From Armatimonadota bacterium (GTDB lineage Bacteria > Bacillota > Desulfotomaculia > Desulfotomaculales > Nap2-2B): DNA of 43,404 nucleotides. Shown here piece after piece: positions 39,877-43,404 of the stretch. The position numbers and the translations under genes were made by a program. How positions within the stretch are numbered: the stretch's first letter is position 1; each line of letters opens with the position of its first letter. Location of the stretch: NCBI GenBank assembly GCA_023511535.1, contig JAIMBK010000022.1:1-43404 (forward strand). Reading direction: 5' to 3'. The notes under the pieces were generated by a model. That model did not search any database, was not told where the DNA came from, and saw nothing but the letters and a program-made list of their open reading frames with translations.

Positions 39877-40929
39877 ATGACGATGACTTCCCGCGAACGG
39901 GTACTGGGTCTTTTCGAGGGAAAAGAAGTGGACCGGATGACCTGCTATAGCGGCATGGGGAACGTGACCACCGCCGCCCTGGAGGAACTCGGCTACCGGT
40001 TTCCCGAAATCCACGGCGACGCCCAAAAAATGGCCGCCGCCGGGGCCAGTTCGTACCGTTTGTTCGGCTACGAATGCGCCGTCATTCCGTGGGACATGTG
40101 CGTGGAGGCGGAGGCCCTGGGCTGCGTGATGAACGTCTACGAGGACGTAGCCCACCTGCTCTATCCGACGATCAAAGAAAAAATTATCCACTCTCCGGAA
40201 GAAATGAACAAGGTGGAAATTCCGCCCGACTACCCCGAACGGGGGCGCTTTCCGGTGGTGAGGGAGGCGCTTGGGATCATTAAGAAGGAAATCGGCAACG
40301 AAGTGGCCGTCGGCACCTGGCTTTTAGGGCCCTTTACGCTGGCCGGGCAGATTATGGACTTAAACGACCTGTTCAAGCTTGTTTTTAAAAAGCCGGCCGA
40401 GGTCAACGCCCTTCTGGACACCCTGGCCGAAGGACTGATCATGGTGGCCAAGAAATACCGGGAGGCGGGCGCCGACTACATTACCATCCGGGAAATGGGC
40501 GCGCCCACCGACGTTTTGAGTCCGCGCAGTTTTAAACAGGTGATCAAGCCCCACCTGGAAAAAATCTTCAGCCGGATCGATTCTCCAAAAATCCTGCATA
40601 TCTGTGGCGACACCAACCTGATTATCGGCCTGATGAACGAGTGCGGCGCCGACGCCATCAGCGTGGAAACCAAGAACGACCTGGTTAAGAGCAGGGAAGT
40701 GATTGGTCGTGAGCCGCTTCTTTTCGGGAAGGTGGACGGCTACAACGTGCTGGCCAACGGCACGCCCGAGGATGTGGAGAAGGCGGTGCTGGAAAGCATT
40801 GAGGGCGGCGTAGATGCCGTCTGGCCGGCCTGTGACATCTGGCCCACGGCGCCGCTTGCCAATCTGCGCGCCATGGTGGAGACGGTGAAGAAGTACGGGG
40901 CGGAGAAGTGGGCGCGAAAAAAGCGGTAA
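39877..40929 (+). CDS. MtaA/CmuA-like (uroporphyrinogen decarboxylase fold) methyltransferase
   Basis: A protein of 350 residues, paralogue of the one at 26419. Zinc ligands are H241-x-C243 (HICGD) and C319 (WPACD). In an operon with a corrinoid protein, RACE and MtrH, a MT1 is expected, and this is the only candidate. It may therefore accept methyl groups from an unidentified donor, such as a methoxylated compound. The alternative is a second acceptor transferase. AAAGGGG precedes the ATG. A diverged fragment of a second copy lies at 42250. Confidence 0.9.
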   Translation: MTMTSRERVLGLFEGKEVDRMTCYSGMGNVTTAALEELGYRFPEIHGDAQKMAAAGASSYRLFGYECAVIPWDMCVEAEALGCVMNVYEDVAHLLYPTIKEKIIHSPEEMNKVEIPPDYPERGRFPVVREALGIIKKEIGNEVAVGTWLLGPFTLAGQIMDLNDLFKLVFKKPAEVNALLDTLAEGLIMVAKKYREAGADYITIREMGAPTDVLSPRSFKQVIKPHLEKIFSRIDSPKILHICGDTNLIIGLMNECGADAISVETKNDLVKSREVIGREPLLFGKVDGYNVLANGTPEDVEKAVLESIEGGVDAVWPACDIWPTAPLANLRAMVETVKKYGAEKWARKKR

Positions 40930-40943
40930 AACAGCAGTTGCAT

Positions 40944-40977
40944 GGACAAAGGGAAACCCTTGCGTTTCCCTTTGTCC
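40944..40977 (+). terminator. Perfect 14-bp hairpin after the methyltransferase operon
   Basis: GGACAAAGGGAAAC (40944-40957) pairs perfectly with GTTTCCCTTTGTCC (40964-40977) around a six-base loop. There is no T-tract, so it may terminate weakly or protect the mRNA 3' end. Confidence 0.55.
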
Positions 40978-41026
40978 GCCTTCCCGGGTTAGGTGGGTTA
41001 TTTTAATAACGGGGTGCTTACGGGCC

Positions 41027-41761
41027 GTGGAAAGTGCAACAAAACATTTCCTGGCGGCGTTTGAGATAAAGAATTACCTGCTGAAAATGGGTGCCACCCT
41101 GGTCGGTATTGGCGACGTAAGCCATGGCCTGGCCGTGGAATTACGGCACCTGCCGGTAGCCATTTCTCTGGCCGTCCGGCACCCGTCTCCCGGGAGAAAC
41201 CTGATCTATGCCATGCAGGGCCCCCTTTATTCAAGCCGGTACGAACAGGTTGATTTAATGCTGGAACAAATCCAGAAGAAAGTGGTTAACCTTTTAAGGA
41301 GCCAGGGATTTAAGAGCCTGGCCATACCCCCCGACACCCACAGGCGGGACAACAGATTTATAGCCCGCCTTTACCCCCTCTTTTCTCACAAAATGGCGGC
41401 AACCTGTGCCGGCCTGGGCTGGATCGGCAAGAATGGCCTGTTGGTGAACGAAATCTACGGTCCACGGTTGAGCTGGGCAACGGTTTTGACCAATGCTCCC
41501 CTGGAGGTTTGTACCAGTCCCTATGTTGCCAGCCGTTGCGGCAACTGCAGGCGTTGCGTGGACGCCTGTCCGGCCGGGGCCATATCCGACCGGGAGTGGA
41601 GTCGGGACGAGGGTCCGGTGTCCCATATCGACGTTGAGGCCTGCCGCGCGCAATTGGAAAAGAACCGGCAACTGGTAGGGGAGGATCTCTGCGGCCTGTG
41701 TATCCTGGTCTGTCCAAGGGGGCAGCTGCTTTCGGCAAGAAAAAAGGGACTTACCAAATGA
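41027..41761 (+). CDS. QueG-like protein with two 4Fe-4S clusters
   Basis: A protein of 244 residues. The first 130 residues resemble the cobalamin-binding N-terminal region of epoxyqueuosine reductase-like proteins (ISLAVRHPSPGRN, then AGLGWIGKNGLLV). Two cluster motifs follow: CGNCRRCVDACPAGAI and CGLCILVCP. It lacks the C-terminal HEAT repeats of true QueG (about 380 residues), so it belongs to the short double-cluster group often found beside corrinoid genes. Electron transfer to a corrinoid enzyme is plausible. GTG start with GGGGTG upstream. Confidence 0.8.
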   Translation: MESATKHFLAAFEIKNYLLKMGATLVGIGDVSHGLAVELRHLPVAISLAVRHPSPGRNLIYAMQGPLYSSRYEQVDLMLEQIQKKVVNLLRSQGFKSLAIPPDTHRRDNRFIARLYPLFSHKMAATCAGLGWIGKNGLLVNEIYGPRLSWATVLTNAPLEVCTSPYVASRCGNCRRCVDACPAGAISDREWSRDEGPVSHIDVEACRAQLEKNRQLVGEDLCGLCILVCPRGQLLSARKKGLTK

Positions 41762-41789
41762 AATGCTTTTGACTTCACTTCAGGAAAGG

Positions 41790-42041
41790 TTAAATAGATC
41801 TGGATGTTTTCTGCCTAACCAGTTTTTCTAATTTTTTTGATGTCTTCAGGCAGCTCAAGCCCGTAAGCTCCGCTTCCCTGGCGAGGATTTTCCTGGCAGC
41901 GTGCACCTGCGCAAGGGCAGGGTCATTTGGAAAATCCTCTTCTGCTTGTTTTTTGCCGGCCTTCGTAATTACCACTTCCTCGCCTTCTTTTACCCGCCCC
42001 AAAAGTTTTGAAAAGTAGGTTTTTGCCTCGTGAACGTTCAC
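41790..42041 (-). CDS. Phd/YefM-like antitoxin, apparently an orphan
   Basis: An 83-residue protein. The first 30 residues (NVHEAKTYFSKLLGRVKEGEEVVITKAGK) are a clear Phd/YefM DNA-binding N-terminus. The usual continuation (PVARLV-type) is absent and the rest is an unrelated helical, basic sequence, so the gene may be rearranged. No toxin gene adjoins it. GTG start. It lies in a decayed region. Confidence 0.6.
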   Translation of the reverse strand: MNVHEAKTYFSKLLGRVKEGEEVVITKAGKKQAEEDFPNDPALAQVHAARKILAREAELTGLSCLKTSKKLEKLVRQKTSRSI

Positions 42042-42080
42042 CTGAACCGCCGTCCGGATCCATCTCCGTTGGTGCCAGTA

Positions 42081-42104
42081 TGGACTAAGTCATGGACTAA
42101 GTCA
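42081..42104. repeat. Two tandem copies of a 12-bp unit
   Basis: TGGACTAAGTCA occurs at 42081-42092 and immediately again at 42093-42104. It is near the start of the Phd-like gene and could be its operator or a small duplication. Confidence 0.6.
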
Positions 42105-42210
42105 AGAGAGATAATGAGTTTTAACGATGCTACAGTGCAAATTATCAGCAAAATCATTCCTCAAGTGAACGTCTACCTTTTCCAACTGGTGGCTGCCGGC
42201 TGGCATACAG

Positions 42211-42308
42211 CGCCATGAACGCGGCGGGCCATTGCCGCTTTCTTGTTGACGCTCGGTATCATCAAGAAGAAGATCGGCAACGAGGTGGCCGTTGGCACCT
42301 GGCTTTTT
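42211..42308 (+). pseudogene. Chimeric relic of mtrH-like and mtaA-like genes
   Basis: 42211-42250 matches part of the MtrH-like gene (39535-39580) with a few bases deleted. It is joined directly to 42249-42308, which matches 40268-40327 of the MtaA-like gene at 51 of 60 positions. About 690 bp between the two sites are missing. Most differences in the second part are silent, so it came from a diverged functional copy and not from a recent duplication. Confidence 0.8.
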
Positions 42309-42346
42309 GTAGCTGTAAAATAATTGTGGGTGGTCACCAGTAATCT

Positions 42347-42379
42347 CCAGGGAGAAAAAAGAAGGCTTTTTCTTCCTGG
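42347..42379. terminator. Hairpin, terminator-like
   Basis: CCAGGGAGAAAAA (42347-42359) pairs with TTTTTCTTCCTGG (42367-42379) at 12 of 13 positions around a seven-base loop. It lies between the relic and the promoter of the small-protein pair. Confidence 0.5.
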
Positions 42380-42419
42380 TTGTCAGCAAATCCTTTTTAT
42401 TTTATAATTTTGGAGATTA

Positions 42420-42428
42420 TGGTATAAT
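42420..42428 (+). promoter_or_regulatory. Extended minus-10 promoter
   Basis: TGGTATAAT matches the extended minus-10 consensus. The minus-35 region is poor, as is common with this type. It precedes the gene at 42470. Confidence 0.55.
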
Positions 42429-42469
42429 CGGCTTGCGAGAAGGATTGTTTGAGAGGGGAGAGGGACGTT

Positions 42470-42790
42470 TTGGCGCGCGCCAGGGTGACGGCCGGGGCCT
42501 GCGGGTTTACCAGTGTAATTAAAGTGCACAAGGTGGGCAAAATGAAAGTACAGGTGCAGATTATCAGCGCCTGCCAGGATTTGCGCAGCATGAACGAGGA
42601 CCTTGCGCTGGTGGACTGCAGCAAAGGGGTTTTCGGCAAAATGATCGATTCGGTAATTTATCAGGTAGCCAGCAAACGCCTCAAACACCCCGACTGCCCG
42701 GTTCCCTGCGCGATCATCAAGACAATCCAGGTGGAACTGGACGGCGCGATTCCCAAGGACGTCATCATTAAAATTGAACGTAGCGGATAA
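42470..42790 (+). CDS. Small protein, paralogue of the next gene
   Basis: A protein of 106 residues. The pattern A-G-A-C-G-F-T-S-V-I at the start, an internal Cys (ISACQDL), and HPDCPVPCAIIKTIQVE near the end are shared with the downstream protein. The conserved Cys and AG.CGF start suggest a defined small domain that may bind metal or a cluster. I do not recognise a characterised family. TTG start with GGGAGAGGGACG upstream. Confidence 0.75.
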   Translation: MARARVTAGACGFTSVIKVHKVGKMKVQVQIISACQDLRSMNEDLALVDCSKGVFGKMIDSVIYQVASKRLKHPDCPVPCAIIKTIQVELDGAIPKDVIIKIERSG

Positions 42791-42853
42791 GTGATCGGCC
42801 GGACAGTCTAAAAGGTTCCGGATCGCGCATGGCAAGAAGGGAGTATTCAGGCA

Positions 42854-43186
42854 ATGGCGAAGGCAGAGATATATGGCGGCATTTGCGGATTCACCACCCT
42901 GGTAACGGCTGTAAAAGGGGCAGGAAAAGGCCGTGAGATGGAAGTAGCAGTCCGGCTGGATTCGGAATGTCCGTCCTGGCAAAAGGTAGCGGAGGAGATC
43001 GGTTCTCTGAAACCCTTTCAAGAGCTGTTTTCGTTGCCCCACGAAGGCCAGTTGTACGGGGTGGCCAGACGCTTCGTCCGCCACCCCGCCTGCCCGGTTC
43101 CGGCCGGAATTTTGAAAGCCGTGGAGGTGGCGGCAGGCCTGGCCCTGCCCCGGGACGCCACGATTAAAGTTGCCGCTGAAGATTGA
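42854..43186 (+). CDS. Small protein, paralogue of the previous gene
   Basis: A protein of 110 residues with GGICGFTTLVTAVK at the start, DSECPSW in the middle and HPACPVPAGILKAVEV near the end. These match the upstream protein in order and spacing, so the pair arose by duplication. The middle of this protein is longer. AAGGGAG lies about ten bases before the ATG. It lies between the corrinoid region and a cobalamin adenosyltransferase gene, which hints at a corrinoid-related role. Confidence 0.78.
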   Translation: MAKAEIYGGICGFTTLVTAVKGAGKGREMEVAVRLDSECPSWQKVAEEIGSLKPFQELFSLPHEGQLYGVARRFVRHPACPVPAGILKAVEVAAGLALPRDATIKVAAED

Positions 43187-43332
43187 TTTTTAAGCAGGGA
43201 AAGTATATTTTGGGCAGGATTTTGTAAAAGGAAAAGATTTTTTTAAAACAAGGAAGGAACGCGCCGGATAGCCGAAGAAAAATCAAAGTAAGGAAGGAAA
43301 AAGGCTGGAGGGGGAAAATAGGGAGATTAGGG

Positions 43333-43404
43333 GTGAATTTTTTGAAAACGTTTAACGAAAAGGGGGACCGGGCCGAAACGAGCCTGCTCTACGGCCGGCG
43401 GATC
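43333..43404 (+). CDS. PduO-type cobalamin adenosyltransferase, 5' part
   Basis: The frame is open to the end of the window and reads NFLKTFNEKGDRAETSLLYGRR, matching the N-terminus of PduO-type ATP:cob(I)alamin adenosyltransferases (K-x-G-D-x-G-x-T-S-L pattern, with Ala at one Gly position). The start is GTG at 43333 or TTG at 43342; GGGGTGA fits the TTG better. It would make adenosylcobalamin, in addition to the CobO-type enzyme at 23546. Confidence 0.8.
   Translation, partial: MNFLKTFNEKGDRAETSLLYGRRI

Noticed and set aside
42290-42310. Sigma-54-like element (TGGCACCTGGCTTTT)
   Set aside because: It lacks the proper minus-12 GC, and it is simply the codons for VGTWL in the mtaA-like relic; the same bases occur inside the live gene.
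42383-43084. Minus-strand frame of 233 codons
   Set aside because: It runs opposite two paralogous plus-strand genes with proper starts and a promoter; the paralogy of those genes settles the strand.

Overview
The window looks like the chromosome of an anaerobic, corrinoid-rich Gram-positive of the Peptococcaceae/Desulfotomaculum-Pelotomaculum-Moorella type. This is inferred from strong AGGAGG-type ribosome sites, frequent TTG and GTG starts, sigma-A-like promoters, and a methanol methyltransferase system of the kind known from such bacteria and from methanogens. All calls come from reading the sequence; no database search or base-composition calculation was run.

Left part (1-5190). Ordinary chromosome: a PPC/DUF296 protein, threonine synthase and a flavin reductase-like protein on the minus strand, and a small zinc-ribbon protein behind a good promoter. 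These are followed by a decayed BtuF-type binding-protein gene with a HicAB toxin-antitoxin pair next to it.

Mobile island (5192-13044). A compact element of about 7.8 kb sits in a tRNA-Leu(CAA) gene. A 64-bp copy of the tRNA 3' portion marks the left end, and the intact tRNA beside a tyrosine integrase marks the right end. It carries an AlpA-like DNA-binding protein, a primase-polymerase/ATPase replication protein with an iteron-like array inside its own 3' end, a PD-(D/E)XK-like protein, two HTH proteins, several small Cys-rich proteins, a ParB-like relic, and a leftward gene of unknown function behind a consensus promoter with operator-like palindromes. No capsid or conjugation genes are visible, so it resembles a phage satellite or a minimal integrative replicon.

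Middle part (13070-24080). ddl; a very long metallo-beta-lactamase/beta-CASP protein with a duplicated C-terminal domain; a PadR regulator whose frame is broken at a slippery heptamer; a tungstate/molybdate-binding-type protein without a signal peptide; a TauE/SafE permease; a copper chaperone; a PAS-PAS-GGDEF protein; and a CobO-type cobalamin adenosyltransferase.

Right part (24098-43404). A one-carbon methyl-transfer region. One minus-strand operon has a MtaA-like protein, a corrinoid protein and two paralogous regulators, each with three tandem XRE helix-turn-helix domains. Next, also on the minus strand, is a methanol operon (mtaB, mtaC, a G3E GTPase, a RamA-like corrinoid activase, a PPOX protein, an unknown membrane protein), with mtaA upstream. 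On the plus strand a third module has a corrinoid protein, a RACE activase, a MtrH-like methyltransferase and a second MtaA-like protein, then a QueG-like iron-sulfur protein. A short decayed chimera of mtrH and mtaA-like sequence shows that another copy of this module once existed nearby. The window ends with two paralogous small proteins and the start of a PduO-type cobalamin adenosyltransferase. Together these genes would move methyl groups from methanol and at least one unidentified methyl donor through corrinoid proteins, probably to tetrahydrofolate, with ATP-driven reactivation of the corrinoid and adenosylation of cobalamin.
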